A stretch of DNA of 64,000 bases from Trichoplax sp. H2 (taxonomy: Eukaryota > Placozoa > Uniplacotomia > Trichoplacea), in NCBI GenBank assembly GCA_003344405.1, contig NOWV01000016.1:186001-250000 (forward strand). The letters run 5' to 3'. The position numbers were made by a program, and so were the translations under genes. The notes beneath the pieces are model-generated. The model did no database searches, was not told the origin of the DNA, and worked only from the letters and a program-made list of their open reading frames with translations. This document shows, in pieces, positions 25,491-39,600 of this stretch. Numbering within the stretch: position 1 is the stretch's first letter; each line of letters starts with the position of its first letter.

Positions 25491-28009
25491 TTAAGATGAA
25501 CTAGTTGGAGTTGCTTGTACATCGGTAGTTTGGGTTACGTCGATTTCTTCTTCTGGGTCATCATCACTTCTACTATCGGATTGACTACCAAGATAGCTCT
25601 GACTATCGCATTCATTACCAGGATTGTCTATTGTGGTGGTATTCGGTGTTTTGGTTGTATTGCTACTTAGCGACGGGCGATGTCGGGCACTTTTCTGATG
25701 AGCCCTTAATCCAGCTAGTTGTGAATATGCACAGTTGCATACGTTACATTTATAGGGTTTTTCGCCAGTGTGTAGTCTCACGTGGTTGCGAAGTGTTGAT
25801 GATTGAGAAAAGCATTTCCGACAATATTTGCATTGGAATGGTTTTTCAGCTGTATGAATTCTCATATGCGATCTTAAGTTACTACGAGAGTTGAAGCCGC
25901 GAAAACATATTGTACATTTCATACGTCCTATTGGCATTTCCTGGTTATTTTTTTGAACGTTGTGCATGCAATTTCCAAATTGTTGGACGTCTAGATAATA
26001 TACGAAAGAAATCAATATATATATATATATATATATATATGTAAATATATATACATATGCGTGAAGAGTAATTAAAAGTTATTCCTATAGATTTATTGCA
26101 ATCTGTTATTCGTAACAGGAACGATCAGATACTACTGAATAAGCTGCTGTTGTTAGCTTTTAAAAATGACTGCAAATTTGTATGATGAATATCGATGTCG
26201 AAAGCAAAGGTGAAAATAATGCATGAGTGTTTAAAAATACTAGCAATAATATCCAAAACTTTATTGATTTTATTGTAATATCACCTCATATTATAACTTA
26301 TGATAGGGCTGATTCCCTAAACTGAATGGGCTACCAGTACTGTAGCAATCATTAACTAAACTGATTGCTATTATTTTCATGATCAATATTTATGTCATAT
26401 GAAATATGAAGTTGAAACTATACTAGTATTTGAAATACTACTGTGTAACAATAATTGATAACTCGTCTATTGTAACGTATTTTACTGTTTTGCTAATTAC
26501 GTCTTCAATCTCAATTCATTGTTACAAATTGGCTATTAGCAATTCATTACCGGGAATTCCAAGAAATTGAGCGTATTCAGGGCCATACCAAATTAATAAC
26601 TCGTGATCTGGAGGGATATCCTTGATTGCTTTATAGTACAACGTTCCATCACTATGTTGATGGAGGATTAAATTTTGCTCTGATGCATTTCGTGCGCAAT
26701 TGACAAAGCACATCCAATTGGTTGTGTTGCCACCACTGCCATCGATAAAATGACTTAATTCTCCATTTTGGTTGAGTACCTGCCAATATGCATAGAAGAT
26801 GATAATATTAGCATTACGTTCGTTTTCTCCTACTATGTCAGGATAATCGAATCTATGAGAAAAAAATTTACTATGCACATAAATATCATTCATATATCGT
26901 ATCTGCATAATCTTTGCTGATATAAGTGTAGTAACTATTCTAAATGTCATTGATCTTAAAGCTTGACAATTGTTTACATTATAACTCTACCTTGTAAGAC
27001 TAAAGTCACTACACAAGTCTAGTAACGTTAAGAAAATCATAGGATGTTAAATGGCAAGCATAACTAAATCAGCTCTGTATCGAATAGGGTAGATAAATAA
27101 CGAGATATGATTCAGTTTAGACTGAACTTATTTACGTTGTGAGCATAATATATAGGAGAAATTGTATATGATGTCGAACTTGATTGTAAGGTGTATTTTT
27201 ACTAATGTTAATTTTACCCATAATTACCTCCCACATAAATTCATTCCTGGTTGATTCATTAATTTCATTCTTAGACACATAGCGACCAGTAAATGGGCCC
27301 ATCTCTGTTCCTTCGCTTATCCATCGATCATGGCTAAAAACACCCAGTTGGACATGAGGTAGGGATGATTGCTTAATAATGATGCCATCAGGTACATAAA
27401 CTAATCGTTCGCTATCACGACCACCTAGAAATAGTGGATGAGGTTCCAGCACAGCTAATTTTTGTGTTCGTCCACCTTATCGAGTTGATGGATTATGGTG
27501 GTGAATATATTTAGATAGAAATAAGGACTAATTAATAACGGGATATATTTTAGATACGAGCAATGACTAATTAATAACAGTTTACATGATTAAGATGATG
27601 AATATATTTTAGATAGAGGTAATGGCTAATTAATAACGGTTTGCATTATTATCATCATAAATATATTTAGATAGCGATAAGGACTAATTAATAATGGGAT
27701 ACATTTTTACTAGAAATAATATTAACGGGCGCGCATAGAATATCTGTGGAATTAAAAAGTTTGAATGACTTAAAACTTACAATCATCACTTTGAACGATA
27801 AAACGATAGCCTCGACATTGATAGAAATGAGATCCAGGCGTTAATTGTCTCTTTTGATCACCTAAGACGTCGCAAAATTTTCCATACAAGATATTGCGTA
27901 GGTGCTCTTCACGAAATGAGAAAATTTTTCTACTGTTTGTTAGTGGTTCTGATAAAGCATAAGAAGGATGAGAAGGATTAGAAAGGAGCCATGGTAAACT
28001 TGCTGCCAT
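25491..28009 (-). CDS. PRDM12: PR-domain zinc finger protein 12 orthologue, 394 aa
   Basis: Four exons in transcript order: 28009-27781, 27454-27228, 26779-26551, 25990-25491 (1185 nt). The N-terminus has the PRDM12-type helix [12 protein letters not shown]. The PR (SET-related) domain spans about residues 92-215, with [45 protein letters not shown] and [11 protein letters not shown] followed by FLGIPG. Exon 4 encodes three C2H2 fingers (from about residue 254), including [34 protein letters not shown] and [19 protein letters not shown], which are near-identical to vertebrate PRDM12. The Ser/Thr/Asp-rich tail replaces the vertebrate polyalanine tail. In vertebrates PRDM12 is a nuclear repressor that recruits histone methylation (G9a) and specifies nociceptors. 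Convergent with FUBP, as discussed under the conserved-linkage finding. Its upstream side faces an 8.6 kb gene-free region. Confidence 0.96.
26014..26041. repeat. (AT)n microsatellite in PRDM12 intron 3
   Basis: An uninterrupted AT run of about 26 bp lies just upstream (in transcript sense) of the PRDM12 exon 4 acceptor, followed by further interrupted ATATAC sequence to about 26060. Confidence 0.9.
27520..27700. repeat. Repeated CTAATTAATAA-containing block in PRDM12 intron 1
   Basis: Four copies of CTAATTAATAA occur, starting at about 27528, 27567, 27626 and 27684, each preceded by a GAATATATTTTAGATAG-like stretch. The block lies in intron 1 (27455-27780). The core TAATTA is the standard homeodomain recognition sequence, but repeat history alone could explain the recurrence. 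Confidence 0.7.
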
Positions 28010-28729
28010 TGCTGAGGTCAGGATGATTTGAAGTTAATTGAGAGAAAGAGTTTCAATTTTTTTTCCGGGATCAACAGGATAACGTATAAGGTATGAAGTA
28101 GACTAAATAATTTCTATGTCATGCAATTATAGAAGTATTATAGACTAAAATTAGCTTGTAAAGGGAAAGTTGTAGTTTTTTTAATATTGGCGAATGAATA
28201 AGCTGATTAATGAGAGGATTATCTTGATCATCTTTTATATATATATATACACTCCTAGCATAGTTATTGTCATAACTTTGTTAATTAATTAAGGAAGTTT
28301 ATGGTGGGATTTTTCCTATTATTGTTGATATTCTTCTGATTATTTCAATTGGCATTATTGTGATAGAGTAAATAGACAACATAGTTATGAAGGTCATGCG
28401 ATGAGTGATAGAAATAGCAAGAAAATTAAAATCGTTTTAAAATAGTTATTTACTATCATTAAGAAAAGTTTAGTGATTGATTAAAATGCATTGATGATAG
28501 ATGTTTTTTGGATAGATCTCTATTTATTTTAGTATTGTTGAAGCATGGAAAAATAACCATAATAATCTATTGTCAATAACATCACCTGTTCTAGTAATAT
28601 CTTTTTAAATAGTAGAATTGGCTTATGTCAATAACGTTAGCAGTTGGAATGAAAACATTCCAATCCTATTCTACAAATGGGAAAATTTGCAGGCACTTGT
28701 TTTGCATCAATACATACAATCACTGTGAT

Positions 28730-29180
28730 AGGACAGTGATGAGAAAGTTGACAAGGAATTGTTTGCAAGATGGACAGGATGTACAAATGATTTACATTGC
28801 AATTTGATGGTCGGTTAATGTTAGATTGAAGACAAATGATTGAAGAGTAAATGGCTTCCTTTGCAATGAAAAATCTGTTAATGATGGATTAAGGACAAAT
28901 GATTGTAAAGCAAATGAGTTGTATTGCTATGATCAATCTGTTATGGATTTTGGACAAGTCATAGAAGGTTTTGGATGAGTCATATTGCCACGGAATGATC
29001 TGTTAATGACAGGATTGGAGATAAATGATAAAAGAGAGTAAATAGATTCTATTTTATTTTAAGGATCCATTACATCAGTAGATTGAAAATAGATGCAAAT
29101 GACTTGGTTTTGTTGCTCTAAATGATCTGTTTATAATCGTGGAAGAGTAAATGAACTGTTAATTTTAGTTTAAGAATTGA
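28730..29180. repeat. Degenerate repeats containing GATTGAAGACAAATGA-like words
   Basis: Recurring words (TTAATGATGGATTAAGGACAAATGATTG, AGTAAATG, ATGATCTGTTAATGA and variants of each) return every 70-100 bp between about 28730 and 29180, with weaker copies to about 29400. Copies are strongly diverged and have no shared reading frame. Confidence 0.45.
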
Positions 29181-32100
29181 TTACATGAGATGATTAGAAC
29201 AAGTTTGATATTAAATTGAGTTTTATAGTGACTGAAAGATTTTTTAATTAAATGGAACAACAAATGAACTTTCTCTATTTCATGTTAAGGATCTTTTGTA
29301 CAAGTAGATTGAGAACAAATGACATAAGATTTCGTTTCGTTATAACTGGACAATCTATTAGTCATGATAGGAAAGTAAACGAGTTCTATTCTGTTTGAAA
29401 ATTGGATAGTCATGGACTGAAGATAACGGAATAAAAATTGGAATACACTGATTAGGAAGAATAAATCTTAACCTGAAGATTTTTATTTCAAGAGATGATT
29501 ACAATGAGTCAATTGAACGATAACTATTAACACTGATAAGTAGCTGGAAAGATGCCTTTGGCTTATTGCATATTAATGGCAATGATCTTATTCAGCCAAA
29601 TAAAATAAATGCTATTAAAGGTGTCTGATTGTATGAATAAGATTAGGATTATTGCATAATCGAAACATAATTAGGCATTAACGAAAACAACAGGCACATT
29701 TTGGGCAGGGAATAATTTCTAAATAGTTTCGATTAATTATCTTCCATTATCATTTATGAGTAACATTAAATCAATCTACTATTTTTTAATTTGCCATCAT
29801 CACATTTAAAGTCAAACGCTGTAATTTTTGAAAGAAATTTAATTTTTGTTCCAGGAAGAGAATAATGAATGAAAATACAGAGTAGACTGATCAAATTTTC
29901 AAATTTAATAACAGCTAGGACACGACGATAAATTAAGAAAAAAGAAACGCTTTAAAGACTAGAAGATAATTTCTAGATTTCATTTCCATGAAGAAAGATA
30001 TTAGATATCAAAGAATTGGCTATTAAATTATCAATTTCTTATTCTTGTAGAATATATTCATTTCGAGATCATGTTAAGTCTTAACATATGTCTTAATATC
30101 GTGAACTTTACATAAGATATTTTTATATTTCATTGATATAATGATGTTCGAGATTGGGTAAATAAAATTCATGAAGATGGGCTTTATTTAATTAATTAAA
30201 GGATAAAATTCCTCAACAAATTGAGAGCAACGTATCACGTTGACTCATAATTTGATATTATTTGATGCCTTCTATCGTCATGGATGATTTATTTGTCTTA
30301 TATTTGATACTGTCTTAAATGGATTATAATTATTAACAACATACTAAACAAAATATGAAAGACTTTACAGATAAATAGGGTAGTCGCCAGTTACTTTCTT
30401 GATGATATTGCCAGCATTTTACGCTATATCGTAAAGTAGTTGATAGAGAACGTATAAATACCGTAACTGGTTTTAAACGTAATCTGTAGTATTTTATTTT
30501 GTATTTATTCGTTTATCGTATTAAACGGATACTCAGTAACGTAGTAAAAATTTAAAACATAACGGCTGTAATGATAAAGAAAACAATCATTAATAGCTTT
30601 TGATAATTTTCAGTAAAATAGCTTACTGGAGGCTCATTAATATTAGCGACTGCTTTAAATGGAATTTTTAATGTCATATTTTACATTATTCATAGATGAT
30701 AGACAACCTAGTAAAATAAGAGCATGAAAATACTTTATAGGTAAACAGAATTGCGATCTTGTTGGTATTACTATCATTTGCAGTAGTATCAGTATATAGA
30801 TAATAGATAACGTACGAACTGTTTTTAATAAATGTAACCCAGTTTAATTAATTTTATATCATCTTAGATGGATAGTGACCAACTTGTAGAGCGACAAAAT
30901 ATCGATTTTAGAGATAGACATGATAACTATTAACAATCAGATTTCCAATCAAGTTGTTGATGGAGAATTTGTAAGCGTTAGAACTGCTTTTTAAATAAAA
31001 TGGTTATTGAATGATACCCTTATTGCAAGGTAAAATTGTAAAAGAGTTTATTCGATAGCAAGATAATCCTTCATTGGATGTGATATTTTTCAGTAATGTG
31101 ACTAGTCGATAAAGGATTAATAGTTAGAACTGCCTTTACGTTTAATCTAGTTTATTAATTTTCGCGTTTTATACCACTTCTAATTTGTAATGAATAGCAT
31201 CATGAAAAATGTTAAAATACAAAGGATTGAATTAATAAATAAGAAAAATATTAATTATTGTATTGATAATATAATTATCTGCCAATGCTACCTATAAAAC
31301 TAGTTGATAGACAAGTCGATAAAACTTATCGAAAATGAATACTTTGATAATTAATCATTGTTTTTAAATTATGTTCAAATTACATAAATATCCCCGACAG
31401 TGGAGGCAACAATAAGGATAAATAGTGTTGAATAAGATTATGATGTAACCTAATCACTAAAATTAGTTGAAAGCTATAAACTTTAATTAGTGCAGTTGGA
31501 ATGACTATCTTTAACTTTAATTTAGTGCTTGTGATTGACTACTATTATATTCTGAATTTTATGATGAGAGAAATGACGGCTGAATATTGCTCACTCTAAT
31601 TAAGACTTGTATTTGTGTCTACTTCTAATATATGATATCAAACTAGTTACTTTGTGGAATAATGATTATATTGAGTAATCTCTTTCTAAATGCGCTACTA
31701 TAAGAAGGATAAAGACATTCTAGATTAATGATTGGATTAAGTATTATTCTATCTTATTAAATGAAAATAGATAGGTAATATTTCTTGCATTCTTGTGGAT
31801 TGATGATTCCTGATAGCTTTTACTACTAGTTAAGTTAGCACCATGACTAAGGTTCACACATTTTGATAGCTTACCAAACCTATTATGCACTTCTAGCTAT
31901 GCAGTGAAACTATTACATAAAGTAATCATATATTACCACCGCTAATTTAATTAAATGACAATTAACTAATAACTTGATCAGTTTGGTATAAGAAACAGAA
32001 TACTACTATACATAGTACTAGTGATTTGCAAACTATCAGGAACATGTAAGATAAGACGGGTTTTAAGTCTTGATTTTCTGTAGAATCTTGTCAGTTTTAA

Positions 32101-35100
32101 CTGTTTTTGACGATATTATTATATCCATCCAGACGTGTGTAGTTATTGGATGATCAATCTTTAGTTTTAGTTGACTTTCTGTCTAGTATTAAATACAGCT
32201 TCAATAAAAACATTATACCATCTGGTTGAAAAGGTCAAGACTTGCATAACAGTCTGCGATACAAGCCAAAAAGATACAAGAAAGTGAATACATATGCAAA
32301 AAGAGTAGCGAATATTAATTAGATTAGATAAGGATTAGAGTCATTAGACTAATAGATAATAATTATAATCTTACATCATTTAATATATTCATCTAGATAA
32401 TCTGTTAGTAACATTATGTCAACAAGGGTAATCTTGATGCATAATGATCCATTATACCGATGTTGTTTTTAGCATAGACAGAATAGCTTAATTATACTGG
32501 ATCAATTTTTAAATAGACATAAATCAAATAAACGGATAGAGTCTGCAACTATTCCCATAGCTCTTATTGTTGGTATGAGTTGGTTTTTATTTTTAGAAAT
32601 AAATGAAAATTGTGTTGTTCACGCAACTGTATTATCAGGGCAAAATATTTATTTCTATTTCTTTATTCTAAATTACATGATAGTTTTTCGTATCCTGACT
32701 GATTTCTATTGTCATCTTACATTCATTAAATATCTGTTAGTTGGTAGGAAACATGACTTACGATAGTTACAGTACAATTTAAATGTAGAATAATGTAAAT
32801 TTAATTGATAATCTTGATCTAAGTAAGGATTACTTTAAAATACCTATTTCTATTTCAACGCTCAATAACGATTAAATTAATAAGTTAAGTATTAGCAATG
32901 AAATTTTAATGATTTAACTAAAAATCTCACAATGGTCCGCATAACTTATTATACATCATAAATTTAAATTTCAGAAGATTACCATATCTGATGCTAACCA
33001 TAGTCGTTTTCAAATTAATTACTATTGCAATTTTCTTCTAAAAAATTTGGTAATAACACTCGATAGAACATGTTTAGAGATTATTAAAAATAATAAATAG
33101 GGCAGATATAGGATGGAAGATAAGTATTTTGTAACGTATTAGGGTAACTATTGCAAATTTGTTAGGCGAAAAGATCTCCAGGAGTATAGAAATGATTGAG
33201 AAGTTTAAAGATGTTAAAGAATTAAATATTATAAAGATATATATTCGCATAGGACAACGTTTCAGAAATGTGAGATATAAAAGCTTCCTATAGTTGGGAA
33301 ACTCTTAAGGTGCCAGGTTCGTAACCTACCAAGAATTAAGTATTTTTATCTCATATTTGCCTGCGGATTACAGTATAAAGTTCATTCTAGAGATATGGTA
33401 TATACAGATCAATTGCGTATTATTTGGAAGCAATAATTAAATTTAAAGTCTATTCAATATTAAATATTACATAACATATTACATAACTGGTAAAATTATT
33501 TTAAAGAATTAAAAAATATTTTAATACGCGTATTATTAAGAAAGAGGGAATTTGGAGTATCTGTATCGATGAAAAGACTTCAAATGAATTCATAACAACA
33601 AAAGTTGTCGGCTGTTATATATTACAAACCTTAGCGTTCCTATTATTCAGGATGAAATAATTTTTAATCATTTGCTAAATAAAATTAGTCAACAGAAAGG
33701 AAGTTTTATAAAATAATTAAATCTTCACTTTAATTACATAAGATGGATTAATTTATAAGCTGGTATGTCAAACATAATATATCCACAGCCTAATTGATAT
33801 TCCTTTATAAACATGCAAATCAGCGGGATAAATAAAAATAATCTAGGATGGACATACTGTACATTATATAGTGTTAAATAGCTAAACTAGATGAATACGT
33901 TCGTCGCCTAGGCATCTATAGTGAGAATTGACCAGTCTGTTGTAGTTTGATATATCATTAATTGGAATTATGCATCTATCGTTTCATATGCATTTGATGA
34001 AATTTAGACTAACTGAAAAATACAATCAAGTAATTATTTGTTGAGTAGCAATGGAATAAACATAATGTGTCTAATTAAGTACGAAATTTCAACTTTAAAA
34101 ATCATGCTATAGAATCAGAAGAACTATTTACTTGTATCAGTTTACGAATACTTTATACTGAAAATGGATGTAATTGAGCCTATTATATATTAATTAAGGC
34201 TTTAATGCCAATTATATCCTAACGTATTAATTAGCTTTGTAAGACTGCAGAAAAAAATAACAAGATTAATATCGAACAAGCTTTGAAGAGCAAATGACTT
34301 TTGATAGGTGAGCTAGTCCAGAGGATTGTCGAGAAAAAATAATGAGGTCAACATGCAATAAGACTGGAATAACAATCGAATCTCAACTAGCTGATTAGTT
34401 ATGAAGAATTAGAGTGAAAGGGTTATAAGATAGCACTCGAATAACTGATAAGAAATTTCAATATTTTGTAATCGACATGCTGCAAGTTGATGTTGGAAGA
34501 TTTGAGGATAGCAGTAAAATTAATGTTCATCCCGACTTAGATAACAAATTCAACTTGTAGGTAAAACTTAGAGCATTACAAATAAAGATAAATAAAAAAT
34601 AAAATTAATAGGAGTGTTCATTAAATTTTTCCAAGGTGGATTACTTCAACTTAATAAACAAGATTTGAAGGTATCGTAATAAATAAAAAGAATTCTGTTT
34701 TGTATTATTATTACTACTAAAATATCTAGATGATTGTGTGAAATACCAAGTGCTGATCAATCATGAACTTTTAAGAGAGATAAAGTTATTTAACCTTGAA
34801 TATTTTCGAGTATCTAGGGACAATATCAAATCATTTCAAATAATTAAAATAGAAATTTTTATTCTATGCTATATTATTTATTTCCTGGAAATTAATAAAA
34901 GCTATGTTGATCAATTTTATTTAGAAGGAAAGGATGCTTATATACTCATTCCTTCAGGTTACTTTTTATCATGTTGACTCAAATCTCAATAAAAAGTTCT
35001 GTTGGCATCTTAAAAGTAAGTTAAATTTTGAAATTACTCTACAATCATTATTGTAACTTACTCTTGATAATCTTATATTCACTTGTTATTGCATAAATTA

Positions 35101-36485
35101 TTATCAGTTAATTGGATTCAATTTTCTCTTTACTGTTGTCTTTTATCATTCAACGTAGGAATAACTATCACTTGATTCTCATAAACAAATAAACAACCAT
35201 CACGAGCAAGCTGTTCTTTATTTTTTAGCTTAGCGTGGATGAATTTAGTGAATAAAAGATGTAGAGGCTGCTTTGTTGCTTATGTTTTTCATTCTCTTTT
35301 TAAAAAAAATAAAATAATAAAGTTGGGAAATAATTAAATAGAAGTAAAATAAATCGTAAGAAACAGTTCTTCTTTATTGATAGCATCAAAATTAGTTTTC
35401 ATGATAAGATCAAAAATAACTGTTGTTTTGATTAGAAATACAGAAAACTGATGGTTTAATATAAGTTGATGCTTTAGCAGTATCACTACTATATAGTATA
35501 TAGATGATGATGAACAAATAGAGTAAATAATAGGAGTATTGCAATTACGATGAGGATAAATAAATGATTTTCTATTAAAATAAACTAAAATTTTTATCTA
35601 AGATCTTCAAATGATATCTTACCATTGTGGCTACTCTACTCTGACAAGCACTTATAGTAAATGAAGTAATACTAAAAACTTTAGAGCAGACAGTTCCGTG
35701 GCCTTATAAACTGATATACTAATCCTAGAGACGGTATCAAGGCAGTATCATTATTTCGCTATGACAGTCCAGTACATTAAGCAATATCAAAAGGATGGAA
35801 AGAAACCTATAACGCTATTTGGAATACTAGATAAATTAATAATTTATTTGCTTCAAATCTAGCGATGATGTCTTTGCTAATATGCTCTCATATTCAATAT
35901 AGAATGCGTAGTATAGTAATATCCTTCTATACAATATATTCGTATGCTATATAAGCCTTGTTATTGCACTACATTCTGTAATATACGTACAGGAAATATA
36001 CGAGTATCCTATTTTATATCCTACTTAGCCTTAGCTGCAGTATCCTCATCGCGTAAGCGCATGTAAACCTCTGCAATCCAACTCTTAGATAAGTCCTTAT
36101 CATCTCATTCTTCTTATTCGTGACATTAGCATCATTTTAGCATACATTGTTATCATCGTCACAAAATCATCAGTTGCATCCTTTTTCACGTTGTTTCTAT
36201 CTCATCCTGAATTAAATCTCTCTACTTTAAACAAGATATTATTGTATTTAATTATTACAATATCCAAACATCCTTTACGATGATTTCGGACCAAAGGTCT
36301 ACAGTATTCTTAGTTTATGTAGAACGATGAATATTCTACTCTCCTGTGACTTATGTCAATTTTAAATAGAGACTAGAGAGGGAAATCAATCCATCCAGAA
36401 TTAATCCAATCTGCCATTCCATCAAGATGATAGATTAGATTGAATTAGAACCGGAAATGATGATCATCATGAATAAGATTGGACT

Positions 36486-36497
36486 TGCGCATGCGCG
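36486..36497 (+). promoter_or_regulatory. NRF1-type palindrome upstream of DOLPP1
   Basis: TGCGCATGCGCG lies about 140 bp before the DOLPP1 start codon in otherwise GC-poor DNA. It fits the nuclear respiratory factor 1 consensus (YGCGCAYGCGCR), common in promoters of animal housekeeping genes. Binding in this organism is inferred. Confidence 0.6.
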
Positions 36498-36635
36498 ATG
36501 CAACTGAGATCGCTTCCGTTGGAATGGATCTCCTTTATTACTACGCATGTCTGATCGCTTTCTCGTCTTATTCTAGTCGACCATGTTGGCTGCCTCCAAG
36601 TAGAAAGAGAGATAGAGAGAATCCAAATTAGAGCC

Positions 36636-39600
36636 ATGGCTGCTAGTCCTTGTCATGATCAAGCTGGTCCAATAATGTGGAAAGCTGTTAGTTTAACTTA
36701 TGTAGAATATCCAGCAGGTAAAAATTAAAAGAATGATGATAAAACTCCATAAATTGCTGCAATTCGATGGAAGAAACCAATTATTTCTTGTCCTCCTATC
36801 TTGAATAACACCTACCATCGTAGGCAAATCTTCTTCATTTCTATGCTACCAGTTGGTTGTTTCAATGTATTAATCCTTCATTTAAGTCGTAGATGATATA
36901 AGATGATTGATAGTCGTTTGCAGCAAGTATGATAAGGATGCATATTCTATTATGATCAATAGAAGCAAGTACGTGATAGGATTGGAGTTGAATGTGGGGT
37001 GGAGAAGTTATTTTTTTCGTGTTTGTTGTTGTTTGTTATTATTATTGCCTTGATCGAGTTATGGGGAAGATCTGTCATACATATATTTAACTTTGCTAGC
37101 CGGTATCCATCATCGTAATATGGGTGGGTGAAGGTGAAGTCATTAAATGCCCTTTGATCGTGAGCTGTAGACACAGTTTGATTAGGATGATTCAGAAAAG
37201 TTTTTGATGCCATGATAGCAGTCATCCTGATTTTTTTCCTGAATTAGTTGCATCACAAAGATTATCGTGATCTATTTGGATTAATCAGTACAATTACAAC
37301 TTACTTGTGGCCTATCCGATTACATATATTATCAGACACTTTGCTGCAATTAAAAAGAATGACCATATGCTAATGCATTTATTAGATACATAAGTTATGA
37401 TCATATCCTAGCAGATTAGTGGTCCACTTTGGCTGAAAGATAGCCTGTCAGTGATTATAGTTGGAGGATAACTGGTTCGCTAATGGTAATGTTTGTATTA
37501 CAACAACGCTGTTAGCATGCCGTATCTTCTACTTTATTAAATGGAAGAAAGTTTACATTCTGGACTAAATGTATACTGATCCGCTCGCTACGTCATAACT
37601 CATGATGCATAATCAACTTTATTAATTAATAATAATGCAATCGGAACATTTTCCACTGCAGCTTTGATTAGAACGAAAACAGCTTAAAATAACACCCAAA
37701 AATGGCTGATAAGTAATTCTGTGAAAAGATATTACTACATCACATTACTCATGGGAAGGTACGTTGATCACAGATACATTGCAAAATTACTAAAGTCTAT
37801 TCTTATTGTATCCGTTTTATTGATGACGACGAGGTAGAACGGAATTCCTCAACACAATAAATTTTCAGGAGAGTGCTACTATGATCGGAACTACACATGT
37901 TTACCAACTCTATTAGATGGAACACTAGCACCGAGTATTTTACTGTTATTATGCAAGCAAGTTGGTTTATATGGATAATGAAATAAATCTGTGCTCTTTC
38001 AGCCAGGATAAAGCCATGAATTTGTATATTGAATTCAACTTGTCTACTTTTATGCTCATGCCTGTTTTTAGACATGTTTGACTAGATCACCGGTGTTAGC
38101 CCTTATTATATTATTGATAATTTCTCGCCAATTTATTAGCCGCGATAAATGTTGATTAATGCGATGGAAAATTTAGCAGATTAGCATGGAATCTTGGAAT
38201 ATTGAGTACTATATTCGCTTAGCTAGATACTAACGATGTACAATCGAATGGTTTTAGGTGATTTAATTGGCAAGTTATTAGCCTATTCTAGCTTGATGCC
38301 GGTATTTATTGGAGTGAGTTTCGTCACTTTAATCTTATTCAAGCGCGATTTGCATACGGTAATACTATATAATATACATATCTATTGAGACAGATTAATT
38401 ACTACGGATAATGAATTATCTTCTCAAGCGTAAAATAGTTATACTTTCGATGTACGTAAAAGGAATACTATGTGCATAGTTAGCAATATTTTAAACGTAA
38501 AATCCACTTTATTACCTTTATCTAACTATATATCACCTGCTTTAATGTAATGCTAGATGTCCTTTTTCTTTGGCCTTGTACTCAATGAAATAACTAGTTT
38601 GGCAATAAAGTACTCCGTTCGTCAGCCTCGACCATGCCGAAGTTAGTCAACATCTGAAATTTAAATTTATATATTATAATAATTGACTTACTGTAATTAG
38701 TTTCTGCTGCTTAATGTTATGCAATGTCGTTAGGTTCTGAAGACTTGGCTACTGAATTTGGTATGCCATCTAGTCATGCACAATTTATGGGCTTCTTTGC
38801 AGTTTACTTTATTTTGTTATTAAACGTCAGGTATTATAATAATTATCCAGTACTTCTGTAGCTATCACAATATTCCTACAACATTCCTACGGTGTTTCTT
38901 TGTGATTTCATAGTTTGTATATCTTAAAATATATTTGTAATGCTCTAGGGCTTATGCATTGTCGTCTAGCGATCGGCTATGGAATATTGCAATATCAGCA
39001 GAGGTTGCAGCCATTGCTATTGTCGTGTCTTATAGCAGGTAAAAACTGAATGATGAATAAATTATCTCAATATATTTCTTTGTATAGCGTGCACCGAATA
39101 AGTCATTTTCTCAATTAAACGTAATCTATACCAATAGAATTAGCTGAAATTAAATCATTTCCTTTCATCAATATAAATCATGTCTATATGGAATAGATTA
39201 AATGAATCATTTTCGTTATTAAAATTTTCTTCATGTCTATATTATGAACCTGAGAAATCATTTAATTAGCTTAGCTGTTGCTATAGTCTAGGTCTATACA
39301 ATTAAATCATTATTATTTACAACATGTCGTAAAGCTTTCAAATATGTTCTTATTACCTGACAAATCATTTAATTAGCTTTTGTTATAGCGTAGGTATATA
39401 GAATTAAATCGTTATTATATTGATCACGTCGTAAAATTTTCAAATATGTTCTCCGACTATCATTTAATTAGCTCTTGTTATAGCCTAGGTTTATAGAATT
39501 AAATCTTCACGTTCTTTACAATATGTTGTATAACCCTTCAAAATGTATTCATGTTATCATTAACGTTTAGGATATATCTGATGTATCATACTACAATGCA

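Larger units (their letters stand above)
28010..36635. other. 8.6 kb gene-free region upstream of PRDM12 and DOLPP1
   Basis: I find no convincing exon on either strand. The sequence is very AT-rich, with a degenerate repeat field at about 28730-29180, loosely related AT-rich motifs (ATAGATAGACAA-like) scattered over 30350-31350, and simple TA runs such as 28236-28250. It separates the divergent starts of PRDM12 and DOLPP1. Such long non-coding flanks are typical of developmental regulator genes, so cis-regulatory elements for PRDM12 are plausible. Confidence 0.55.

Noticed and set aside
33511-33660. Open stretch with IDEKTSNEFITTKVVGCYI-like translation, vaguely reminiscent of a hAT-type transposase
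   Set aside because: It is short, has no flanking conserved blocks or terminal repeats that I can see, and the similarity is only impressionistic.
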